Assembly: GCA_014706295.1 (NCBI GenBank)
Contig: JACSVZ010000008.1
Coordinates: 21,555,659 to 21,619,658 of the forward strand
Direction of reading: 5' to 3'
DNA: 64,000 bases
From: Lycocorax pyrrhopterus obiensis
Lineage: Eukaryota > Chordata > Aves > Passeriformes > Paradisaeidae
Shown here: one piece after another, positions 15,435 to 27,000 of the stretch
How the letters are laid out: every line of letters starts with the position of its first letter
Numbering within the stretch: position 1 is the stretch's first letter
Notes under the pieces: generated by a model
Told to the model about the DNA's origin: nothing
What the model saw: the letters and a program-made list of their open reading frames with translations, nothing else
The model's database searches: none
Position numbers and translations under genes: made by a program

Positions 15435-15980
15435 TTAAACAATGCTTTGAACTGAGTTTTAACTCAGAACGGCAAACTAGCTTAGACTCATTTATGATAC
15501 AGTTTTGGAAAATACATGATCTGTAGGAAAGAAAATTACTTCAGTTTATTGCTGATTTACCAGACCTTTCTCAACAACCCAGTAAAACTCAGTAACCTAT
15601 TGAAACTCAGTAAAAGATGAAAAGACATAGCTGTAAGTACAGATATATGGATTCAGGAATTCCTTTCTGCTTCATAAAAACACAAACTGTTTTTTTGCAG
15701 ATAAGTCCTCAAGATGGGAGGACAACAGCACACTCTGGGAATATGCCAAGTTTGATATTTTGTAAGCTCATGTGCTTCATGGCAAAAAATATGGTTTTGC
15801 CAATTTGTTTGCATATTGTGCTGAGTTTTTGCATGGTTAGGTTGATGTACCTAATTACTCCCACAGAAACAACAAAAATGTCTCTAGTAATTAATCTTAT
15901 TAGAAGCAGCTGTATTCATATAATACAGATAATGTCACAATCACACAATTATGCTCTTTAAAAATGTTAATAGAGAACAC

Positions 15981-16110
15981 AAATGACAGGTGATGCCAAG
16001 TGATGGCCTTTGCATATTGGCAAAGGGTAAGTCAGAGATCAAAGCATCAATTTCGAGCTGTGAATTTTGCCATGCTCTCTTCACTGGCAGGAAACAAAGC
16101 CACTTAAATT
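15981..16110. promoter_or_regulatory. Candidate intronic regulatory element
   Basis: A dense cluster of known factor-like motifs: TGACAGGTG at 15984-15992 (TALE homeobox/E-box type), paired NFI-like half-sites TGCCAA and TTGGCA, TTTGCATAT at 16009-16017 (POU octamer-like) and AGATCAAAG at 16036-16044 (TCF/LEF-like). Motif matches alone are weak evidence, and conservation cannot be judged from a single sequence. Confidence 0.2.
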
Positions 16111-17885
16111 TTGGAAGTTCTACTTACTGGATATTTTCACATTTCAAAAATTGTCTGTCATAGGAGGCATGTTTTCTTCCTTTGTTAGGGATCACCCAAA
16201 CAAAACAGTGGTTGGAATTTTATGACGATTATTAAAGATTCAGGACAAGATGCGGAAAAAGCACTGATGAAATGGTCGCTCAAGTGGGAACAAATGCACG
16301 GTTCAAATGTGGAGTCAACAGAAATGATCTACTTGTGAAGGGCCAGAAAGCCAATCTACAAATGGATCTTTATGGCAGCAGTTTTAATCCTATTCCTTAT
16401 CTTTACTGCTCGCATGGAGCAGCTGTTAAAGAAATACATGAAGCACTTCATGAGGAAATCTCCCAAACAATTCTGAAAGCACAGAGGGAGAAGACAGAAG
16501 CCAAACTTAGGAATTTACATCATTGTGTTACATCACCTCACAGCTACATGGGAACAAAGTGTCCAAGCCTTCCTGGGGGCAGAAAATTAGTAATTTTTCT
16601 TCAATCTCCTAACAACACTTAAAACCCCCTCACTTCTATTGCTCAAAGGTAGAACAACTATTATGAAATTAGAATGCTGAAAAAAGAAATTGAATTTATG
16701 TAGAAGACTCAGAGTAACTGAGCTAATTAGTTCATTAGAAACCCCCCAACGTCTACACATAAATAAGGAAAATCAACAACACAATTTTTTTTCCAAGGAC
16801 ATGATATAGTGCTTTCATGGGGACTAGCAGTGTATGTATTTTAATATAAGAAGAGTTTATGCATTTGATTTCCAGGGGACCTTAATGCAATTTAAGATCG
16901 GTTTACAAGATATCACACTTACACAAGGTAAGTGTAGCTTAAATGTGATTTCAAGATGCCAGATCTACAGTACTGTGCAAAAGTAGCCATGAGGCTGGAT
17001 TTCAGAATGAATTCACAGTTTGTCTACACCATTTACTCATTAGAGCATTTTTGAGGCAAGCATTATAGGGAGACTCAGACAGGCTCCTGGGCATTTGGCC
17101 AGGCAATGTGCCTACCTGCCTCACAATATTCCAACTGTCTTTTTGCTTCCATTCTGAGAGTAATGTCACAGACAGCAATTCTGGCATTGGCAGTCAGAGC
17201 AGACACAGTTAGAATAACACTGCCTTTACAAACAAAGGATGAGGAAATCTGTACTTAATACCAGAATTCTATTGATACTTCAAGCAGAAATATCCCCAAA
17301 ATATGTCTTGATATTCAATACACAAACCCACAGGTTTAGAAGAAGCAAAAAATAATCCTAAAAGTCAAGACCACAAGCTCTTTGTGGGACTCAGACAGAG
17401 AAGGATGTGTACACTCTGATGCATGAATGTGCAGAGAAAACTCTAGAGTGACTATAGAATAATAATAATAGTACTTTGCTGAGCGAGGCTTATACTCTTT
17501 CAATTCACGCTTTTGACTGGAGAGAATTTGCGACTTGCAATCTCATATTTAACTATAGTCACGGAAAGTAATTCACACCCTTATATATTGTTATCTAAAG
17601 AAAACCAATAGCAGCAGCATTTATTCAAAAGAAAAAAAAATCATCCAAATTTAGCTCAGGACAAACTTCACGTAATGTTGTTTGTATACTCTGGAAATAA
17701 GAGTAGCACAAATACAGACAGAAAACATTTCCTCACCTGACAAAAAAGTGATCAAATAGGAATGCAAAATTTCTGTTACAGAACTTCTACATGCCTAATA
17801 CAATGGTTTCCCTTGAAATCTTGCACTTGTCAGAGAGCATAACTTTATGTAATTATTTGAATTACTGTAGTTTTTCTTACAGCAT

Positions 17886-17932
17886 ATAAGAAAGTTTGTA
17901 TTATGTAAGAACAATAAGAAAGTTTGTATTAT
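17886..17932. repeat. Short direct repeat, 19 bp, two copies
   Basis: ATAAGAAAGTTTGTATTAT occurs at 17886-17904 and again, identically, at 17914-17932, a 28-bp period. It looks like a small tandem duplication or replication slippage. No mobile element lies between the copies. Confidence 0.85.
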
Positions 17933-19220
17933 ATATTCTGAAGTTAAATTATTTACATAGTTTTACAAAGTTTTGCCAGATTAGCAAGCATGACCATGTA
18001 AATTGCTTTATTTATCTGTCATGAATTCATGGATTTGTTCAGCTTCTCATGAATTAATTTACAACCAAATGCAACAAGAACTGAATATTGTAGTAAACTT
18101 CAGCAAAAGAAAAACCTATTGTTAATAAAAGAACACTTTTAACCCCTATAGCATTTTCTATTCAAATATTTGAAAGCGCCTCATTAACATTTTACATGAA
18201 CATACAAGATAGTAATTCCCTCTTAATTGCTCAGGGTGTAGAACTGAGTCTCAAATAAATCAGATGATTTAAGAATCATCATGCAGAAAGTGGTGTGCAG
18301 GCAAAAATACAACCCAGCTCACCTGTGTCCTAGTCTGAAGCCTTATGCATTGCATTTATCTTGTGCCTTCTCTTAACTAAACATCTGAGGTACCCAAAAC
18401 CACCTATGCACAGAGCTCTCCACAGGTACCAGCAGAACTGCTTCACTATCACTCCATATCTTTTCTACATCCAGCCTCTGATCCACCTTCGTGGCCCTTT
18501 GCTGACTTGCCATGTCCATGTTCTCGTACGGGAGAGCCAGAGCTGGGAGAGCATTCCAGCTGGTTCCTACCAGTTCTGGGGAGCTATAGGAGGCAGACAG
18601 CCTGCAGTACCAAGCTGGGGCATTTGTGATCTCTCATAAAGTCTAATGATCCTAATGCTCCTGCTGGAGCGTTAAGCACACAAAGTCCTTCTACAAGCCT
18701 CTTTGGGGTGATGGCAGACTAGACAATGGAAAATTGAAAAGGCAAATGCAACTAATGTTACAAAATAGCACTAGTATTCAACCACTGAACATCATACCTT
18801 TCTCACAGAATAGCACAGAATGGGCCTCAAGGCTGTTTCTATTTGAAAGGCTGCAAACTCCTACTCTCTTGATTAAGTTGCCATAGTAGGATTCAGTGGT
18901 ATTTCTGTCATTGATCTTTTAAATGACTGTGGATCAAAGACCACCTTCAGTCATCATACTCTGGAAGCTCGGAATGAATCTGCAAGAACTATGAAATATG
19001 CATTCAGATCTGAAGAAAAATGGATGATTATGTATACACTGTATATAGGCCTTCACTCAGTTCTGGAAGTTTGGGAACACACATACCCTCTTATCCCTTT
19101 GCTGTTCATCAATGTCCATCCCCAGTTCAGTGTTATTTGTTAGTGCTGCTTAAACAAGAATGTTAAAATGTTATGAAATGACAGCTGCAAAATTAAAAGA
19201 AATCATAACATATGAGATGG

Positions 19221-19251
19221 AGAAATATCTAAATATTTACTAGATATTTCT
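19221..19251. repeat. Perfect inverted repeat, 11-bp arms
   Basis: AGAAATATCTA at 19221-19231 and its exact complement TAGATATTTCT at 19241-19251, with a 9-nt loop. It can form an AT-rich hairpin. No flanking element was recognised. Confidence 0.85.
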
Positions 19252-20200
19252 AATACACAGATATTTTGTTAATTCTGAAATACATTTTCATAATTATTTG
19301 TATCATATGACATTTTTCCATAAAAGGCTTTAAAATGTCCAAAGAAAGGCAAAATTTATCTGAAACTCTGGTGTGGAAGTCTATGTTTTGATTCAACAAC
19401 TGCCTTTTTGACTGCAGAAGTAAGTATGAAGACTCCTGCTGAAGGTGGTATGGATTTGTAACGGCAGGATGGCCTCTAATGCAAACAAAACAACATGAAA
19501 TTCCCCAGGACTCAAAATTATTTTTAATAAGTCCCTGTAGATGAAAAACCAAGGAAGTGGAGAATGGTAGCACTAAGGACATTCAAGTTCCCTATAAAAT
19601 TGAAGCATGTGCTTTATATTTACTATCCAAAGAAAGAACAGTAACCAAAAAATCTAGATAGCTTCTCATCTGATGAGATGCACTAGATATTTATTATGTG
19701 ATGCAGCATATATGGAATCATTCTTGAACAATATACTTTGTGGTGAGGGATTTTCACAGACCAAGTAACAATATAAAGTAGCACACCTGTTATTATGTAA
19801 CAAGCCCCCAAACCCTCGTTGCTAGAGAGACCTGTAATTCTTAGGAAACACTTCAGAAAAAAAAGTAATGAAGGCAGTAAAAAGTCAGTCTCTACACCAC
19901 AGTAAAACCTTATATATTGGTTTCAGAGAGATTAAATAAAACCATATATAAACTATAAAAAAGTCCCTTTATGACCTTATAAAACAGATTTTTACACTCC
20001 ACAGACTATTTTTGGAAAGAAACAAGCACTGATATAATCAAATAAATAATTTTGAATGGCTACAACAAATGTATGATACACACATGACCACGTAAAAGTT
20101 TTGAGTTAATTTTCTGTGAAGACATTTCATTTTCAAGTAAGTATTTAGAAGCAAACTCTACACAGTGTTGCAATGCAAAGTAAATTAGCTCTACATACAG

Positions 20201-20510
20201 CAGCGTAAAAGGAGAGAGCAAATTCCTCCCCTAGGCTTCTCAGCACCAGAGCAGCTATTCTGCAATCATTACTGCAGTCCATCGGCAGGAGCAGCCACAG
20301 CTGTTGTACATTACCCTAAACAGGAACCTTGGACAGGAGATTCCTGTGATCAAAGATTTAATGGGCATCTTCCCTCCCCCTTGAACTCATTAACTGCTTC
20401 TCCTCGCTGCTGTGGGGCAGTGGGAAGGAACAGTTAGAACAAGAAATTTCTTGTGGGCAAGAGATGCAGAATTCCTTGTGTGCTAAGCAACGGCATTTTC
20501 ATTCGCAAAA
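20201..20510. promoter_or_regulatory. Candidate intronic regulatory element
   Basis: Locally richer in G and C than its surroundings. It contains a CAGCTG E-box at 20298-20303, GATCAAAG (TCF/LEF-like) at 20348-20355, and a 16-bp perfect palindrome ACAAGAAATTTCTTGT at 20439-20454 that includes GAA-NN-TTC. It could be an enhancer or an unrecognised old repeat. Conservation is the deciding evidence and is not available here. Confidence 0.2.
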
Positions 20511-22306
20511 TATTCTGTATGTAATGTCATGCACACAGAGGAAATTTGCCTTTTACACAGTATCTTCAGTCCTCATCATCTTCATTTTCCCTTTATTTTT
20601 CTGTATGAGTTAAAATAGTTTTTGGTGTCTACATACTTCTTTTTCCTATATTCTGGTCATGTAGCTGAAATGTGCTCTCAATAAATGGAATATTTAGCTA
20701 ATCTTATTGCTAATCTGCACAAGCATTGCATACCCAATCCTATTCAAAATTTCTGTCAACAAAGCAATTCTCTTTCAGATTTCAATCCTATTTTTCAATT
20801 ATTCATTATAAGAGTTTCCAATAATTTCATACCCTATACTCAAACTTGTTAGACTTCTTCTAGCTGATCTTATAATTTCTAAGCAGTATCTTGGTTCATT
20901 TTCAGTTGCCACCCTTCTATCAGTATTGAACATGCCCTTAGAAGAATAATGTTCTTTTTTCTCATTCAGGCTTCTACACTTTTTCTTCCTCCTGTCACAA
21001 ATGCTGTACTCAATACATTGATCATGACATACTTCCCAGCCATTTAGCACAGTTCACTCAAGTCACTAGATTTAGTTTATGAGCTCAGATTTTATTCTTT
21101 TAAATAAAATGCAGTATCAATCTACCATTATGTATAGTACTGTGATAGAGTGTCCTCAAGCTATAAAACACTACTTAAGAAAGGACATACAAGTAAAAAA
21201 TGGAGGCAGGGATGCAGCTGTGATGAATATATTTTCCTGCTGTTCTAGAACAGGTGAGAGTAAGACCTAGCAGAGACCATTACCCTTAGATAAGGATAAA
21301 ATCAAAGAAAGACTGAACCAATGTCACGATAGGAATCAGTGACATATCAAATGCAATCAAAAGGTGAATGACTTTTCCTGAGCAATCGACAAAAGCAATC
21401 AAAGGATACGAAGTGGGGATGATGGCAAACTGACCACCCTAATGCTCTTATGTAAGCAATGGAGGATGTGGGCTGTTTAACAAGTTCTTCTGGAAACAGC
21501 CTCAGACAGCGAAACAAGTGGGTAAGTACTGGTAAGGACTGCTGTTTCAGTTCCTAGTTACACACAGAACTTGGTCAGGAGTCAAGAGCTTGAGTGAAAG
21601 TTGCCTTAAAACAGAGTTCTCAAATACTACAAAAGGAAGGAATTGCCACAGCGCATTAAGAACAATGACATTCCAAAACCAGACTTTAACAAATTGAGGA
21701 AACAAAAGATAAGATCTCTTGGGCAAACATTCAAAGTTTTGTTTTGCTCCTTAAAAAAACCTCAAAACCGGAGTTCTGGAGGCAGAAAAATAACTTATTC
21801 CAAACAGTAAAATGAAGTACATAAAGGGACTTAAGAGTCTAAACTGAGATCTCTTGAATGACTGACATTCATTGAATGATTGACTCTTGGTACAGAGAGT
21901 GTAAACAGTATCATCCATAAAGGAATAGCATCAATTTCTTGCTTATCAGGGAGTTGGTAAGTTATGACAAGTAAGGTGCATTAAGCCAATCAAGAATATG
22001 TTAAAAGTTGCAAGCAAAAGAAGCACAAAACGGTCTTTCATTAACACAAGAAAGTAGAATCACTGATAACAGAGAAGTCTGAAACAATTCGGAAATTTTT
22101 TATTTTGACTTTAGAAAGCAACTACTTGTGACCAAGCACTGGGGATAATTTTAATAAAATGGACATTAGAGCAAAAAAAAAAAAGAGTGAAAGGGAAAGA
22201 ATAAAACCATATTTAGATTAGCATTTCAGCAGGACTCAGCAATCTAACAGAATTGTCATCAACTGAAACAAGATTTTAGCTGTTAGGTCTGACAACACAT
22301 GGAAAA

Positions 22307-22315
22307 GGGGGGGGG
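22307..22315. repeat. Poly-G tract, 9 nt
   Basis: Isolated plus-strand G run in AT-rich sequence, likely length-variable. Too isolated to form an intramolecular quadruplex without partners. Confidence 0.8.
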
Positions 22316-24001
22316 TTAGAATTAAGGCAGGCAAAACCAGAATTTATTCTTTTTTTCCCTCCTTTTCATATGCATCTTCGGATTCACAGAATAGTTGACT
22401 AAACTGGGATATCTGAAAATTTACTAAAACAAATTATTCAAAAATCAATTTCCAAGCACCTGGGGATAACATGATAATAAACAGACAACACAGATTTGCC
22501 AAGAAGAAATCATATTAAACCATCCTAATTTAATTTTTTTTTTGGTCAGAGTAATTAGACTAGTGGATAAGAATGAAGAAATATTTGCAATGTATCTTAA
22601 CCTAAGCACATAAGAGAAACACAATTTTGCTGAAAGTGCTAAAAGATGAGCTCACATAAGTTCAAAATAAGGAATGCAAAAAGCAGATTTTGACAGAAGA
22701 TTACAGCAGAGGGGATTTCTGCTTGGATTCCGGAAGGCTTGTTTGGGTCAGCCATCATTACATATTGTCATGAATGATTCACACATAAAAGACATTGATA
22801 TTCTACATAATTTAAGAGTAGCTTATTCTAAAAATATATAAAATTATTTTGATAAGTTCTGGAACAACAAGTGTGAAATTTCAGGAAAGGAAACACTATT
22901 AGACTTTAAAAGAAAACATTCAAACATGAAAGTGAGATGTGTGAAAGTGGTTAATTCAACAGAAACAGAAAACTGTAAAATTTTGAATAAAGCATATGTC
23001 TGAAATTCAACAAAATGGAACTGTTGTTAAAATATTTGAAGGTCTTCGTTTAAGAAATTGCAGAGGGCCTGCATCAGACAAACATTAAAAAGTCTGTAAC
23101 TTTACTCAGGCTTACTAGATAATCTGATGATTTCAAGAGATCTCAGCATCTTCACCCAAAGCTCTTGCAGGTCTTCATTAACAGTGTTTAACATCATTCT
23201 GTTAACTTTTGAAAATTATCTGCAATTTTGAACATAAACAGACCTACCATTTTATAGCCATCCCTCTACTGCGTGAATAAGCACTGTGCTAACTACCAAG
23301 ACAAGGTCTTTATCTTACAGTTCTTCCCAGTGAAACTATCTGTATTCTGACCATAAAATATTCCATCCACTCAAAAAATAAATACAATTTATCCCAGTTG
23401 CAGTGTAGGCATTTACAAATTTGTAGCAGCTTGTGCACAAGTCTGCTCTAGAACAGAAAAACCAACACAATCAGAAGCAAAGATTATATATATTACAGAT
23501 TTTGTTTCAATATTTTGATACATTAGTTAAAGGTCCAAAGAATATCTTCATGTTTTAAGAGGCATGTTCCACCTAACACTGTATAGCCTGCACATGGGAA
23601 AATGGTTTATACAACGTAGTTACTTTGCAAAAAAAAAAGGAAAATGCAGATAGTTCTAGTGAAGACCTTTTATTCATATCAGCTTTATGTATTTCCTGGC
23701 TACATTTTATAATCTTACAGATCCATCTTTCAAACGGTTACTTAGCACAAATTAGTCTATGCCTCACTTTCTGAGTACACATTGCTCAAGAAAGAGGTAA
23801 CAGGGAGAGGAACATTATTACTACAAGGTAGTAACACCTCAATCAACCATATCTGCATAGCTAGTAAATACACTTTATTTCAGAAGCTTTGTAATTCCCT
23901 TATTGCAAACCCCATATTTATCAAAAGCTAAAATACTAGCCTTTAAGAGGATAATATATATATATTATTTTAACTCAAGGAAGCAGCGTTACTTAACATG
24001 T

Positions 24002-24042
24002 GATATTTTAAAGAAGGATCTTTGTCGATTCTTTAAAATATC
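24002..24042. repeat. Perfect inverted repeat, 14-bp arms
   Basis: GATATTTTAAAGAA at 24002-24015 and its exact complement TTCTTTAAAATATC at 24029-24042, around a 13-nt loop. It is one of the longest perfect hairpins noticed in the window. The stem is AT-rich and short for a microRNA precursor. It could be the remnant of a small inverted-repeat element. Confidence 0.88.
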
Positions 24043-27000
24043 TTCATAGGATTAGCTGGGCACTAGCTACATTTTGAGCTCTTAACCAGTACAAAGTGCT
24101 GTTTGGCTCTTTGATTAGAAAGTTGGATTTGATTACATTTCTGATAGGAGACATCTTATAAGCATTCTGAGTTGTCCAAAGGCATCTCCTTGCCTCACTG
24201 GATTGAGATTACAGAAAAATTTTTTTCAGCCAAAAAAACCCCCATATTTTTTCTCTGGCTCTATGATATTCAGTTTTGGTGCTAACTTTTTTCAGTGTTT
24301 ATTAATGTATCTAAATGAAAACTGTGTTTGTATATCTATGTTTAATAATCGTAACAGAGAAGCAGCAAAAAAATTCTTCTGAAGGTACAGATCCCTGTGA
24401 AAAACGTAGCACAAGACCTAGACCTTGCTAAAACATAGTGTCTCCGTGCCAGCTAACAAACAAGTCTGTGGGATTAAGGAGAGTTCCATTGGACAGATTG
24501 AAATTCACATATTACCAAAAAAGGCAATGGGATACAGAAATAAAAGTTCCTTAACTTGAGATAACAAGTAAGCAAAAGATAATTGAGAAGAAATTCTGCA
24601 ACATCAACAGAATTTGGCAGTTGGGGTACATTTTAACAAATCTTGAACTCAACCAATGTTCCCATCATACCATATGGGTCTCATAGCTGGAAATTCACCA
24701 GCAGTGCCAACAGATGTCAAAAAGCTTTCAAAGTAACAGAGTTAGAAAAGATTGTATGTATTAACTTAAATCAATGTATAAACATGCCAAAATTTCTGAG
24801 TTCATCAGCTTTCTCTCTTCTCCCTGCACTTGCCCTAAAGACCGTGAAAATATTCTGAGGCTCAGATGAAAAATGAAGCCTGGGTGTTTTCCATTGCAGG
24901 GCAGGAAAATGAAGATGCAACATGTTAAATGAAATCCTCTCCAAATGAGAGTTCTTGGAATAGAAAAAAAAGAAGTGGATTTAGCAACACCATTAAAAAA
25001 AACCAACACAAAATCAACAGTACAGTGGTGGCATAACCTTAGTTCCACAAGCTATATTTGATTCTGTGGGAAAGATTAAATGGAACAAAGATGTTGCATA
25101 AACACTAACGTGACATTAGGGGAATTTGAACTTTTCAACCTTTCCAACAAATCTTTCTGAAGAGGGGTGCGTTCAGGCTGAGAAAAAAAAGCCAATTTCT
25201 CTCTTTTTTTGGCAAACATCCAGGAATGTTCCTCTTCGTTCTTTATAAATGTTCCCTCTCACCCATGCTATGCAGACAAAAAACCATTCTGACCAGTTTA
25301 GTGGCCTCAGATGGAAGGGTATGGATCTAACACCAAGTGAGAGAAGACAGAAATAGTCCATCTCTCCAATCTGTTCATTAAAATGTGGCTTGCTGGCTCA
25401 CACTGTGAGAAAACATGGGAAGTTTGCCTGAAATATTATGTATTTCTAAATACAGTATTTTTATTTACTGCATAAATTATGTAAAAGTAAAATGTAACAG
25501 ATACAGTGCATAATCTAAAGCCATTAATTCTTGGCATTTCTCTTTAGAATGAAACAGAGGGAAATAAAAATTTACCTGTCAGAGTAAAATACAATGAAGG
25601 AAATACATACCTACACAGAGGTCATTGCAGTGTTTTTATTTTTCCCTTCTTCTGTGAAATGATTAAGCTATCTTCTCAAGCAAATGAGATAAACACCAAT
25701 ATTACCAGGGGAATTTTTATTTACAACAAATGGATGCCTTTTTTTAGCAGACTTCTCTGTATGGGACACTTGAGGTTTAGAATTTGTCAGTATTACAGAG
25801 TGGAAGACAACATGGTCAATAAGTACAGTCTTCCAGTATCAAAATCTACATTTTCCTCAAATAACTTAAGTACTTTTCATTAAACAATTAATGATATAGA
25901 ATGAAGCAATTGTGATTTTTCTTTTTTCCTTTTACATACAATTTAGAGGATTCAGCAGATGACCATTGGAGAAGATTAAGGCTCTACTGCTACATGAAGC
26001 ACAATTTTTAGTAACAATTTCTGGGTAAGAGTTTTATATATTGTTTACTGGGACACTTTTCCTTGATACAAAAGACCACTGTCAGGGTATTCTAGCCACA
26101 TATACACAACTTATGGCCTACCAGAGTGAAATGCAGTATTTTGCAGTTGCTTGTAAAATGAATTTGTCACAGGTTATAAAGAAGAACTTAGTCCATTTTT
26201 ATAGAATAGCAATTGTGTTTTTCAAAATGTTGAAGCAATCAGGTATTTGATACAAAACACATCACTTCTACAAAAGGCAAGTTAGAGAACTAAAAGCACT
26301 CCACCTTTATAAAAGCGATATTAGTGCTGCCAGTCAAGAGAAATAAAACACGAAGGGAGATCATTTTGCCTCTTCCCTCTGGGACTGCTACACAGGCAAA
26401 AAGCCAATAAACTAAGTTTCATCACCTGGCTAACTGATGAATTATGTCAACACTATTTAGTCAACAGATTTCAACACATGGACTATAGAACCCTGAGGTC
26501 TATAAAAAAGTGTTAAGAAAAACCTATTCATAGATACTGTGTATGATCAATGGAAGTTTTTAATTTGGTCTACATCACCAGTGAAATGTCCCAGGAAAAA
26601 CAGCTGAACAGCCACTGGTACTTGAACCTGAAGGATCACATAGGATTGTACATTGATGTTTCTGCATTGTTTTAAAATTAATATCTGAATTAACAACTAG
26701 TAATGTAAGTAACTTAGCCTAGGTTTACCATTTTCTGATCTACTGAAGGAGAGCTGTAGTGCACTCTTAAAGTATCTTTAACATGCTACCCAAATAAAAT
26801 CACATAGATTATCCAAAAGAGTAGGACCGCAAACAAATCATAATGAAGTATCAGCAGAGTAAGCAATAACTCTTACCTACAACAGACCATGACAGCAATG
26901 TTCCTTAAACCATGAAGCTATTCAGGAAGATATTCAGCAATAGTCGAGACTAAGCATAAATTTCTGTACTTTTCCTGTCACCATACACATATATAGATAT

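Larger units (their letters stand above)
15435..19220. other. Presumed intron sequence with one motif-dense patch
   Basis: Mostly AT-rich intron. A short direct repeat of AAACTCAGTAA occurs at 15585-15595 and 15603-15613. The patch at 15981-16110 is described separately as a possible regulatory element. A 116-codon plus-strand frame at 16272-16622 has no recognised domain and is not called. Confidence 0.45.
19252..24001. other. Presumed intron sequence with one motif-dense patch
   Basis: AT-rich intron with a locally less AT-rich stretch at 20201-20510 (listed separately), a poly-A tract near 22174-22185 and a run of nine G at 22307-22315. No exon or transposon was recognised. Confidence 0.45.

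Noticed and set aside
15157..15442. Two minus-strand frames rich in Cys, Val and Tyr
   Set aside because: Their N-terminal parts are translated CA repeat and the rest lacks any domain.
16272..16622. 116-codon plus-strand open frame
   Set aside because: No recognised domain, no clear splice or promoter context, and length is only modestly above chance. Not called as a gene without homology or transcript evidence.
25110..25177. Acceptor-like TTTTTTTTCTCAG on the minus strand with a short open frame after it
   Set aside because: No convincing donor in range and no resemblance to the missing GAIN or 7TM sequence.
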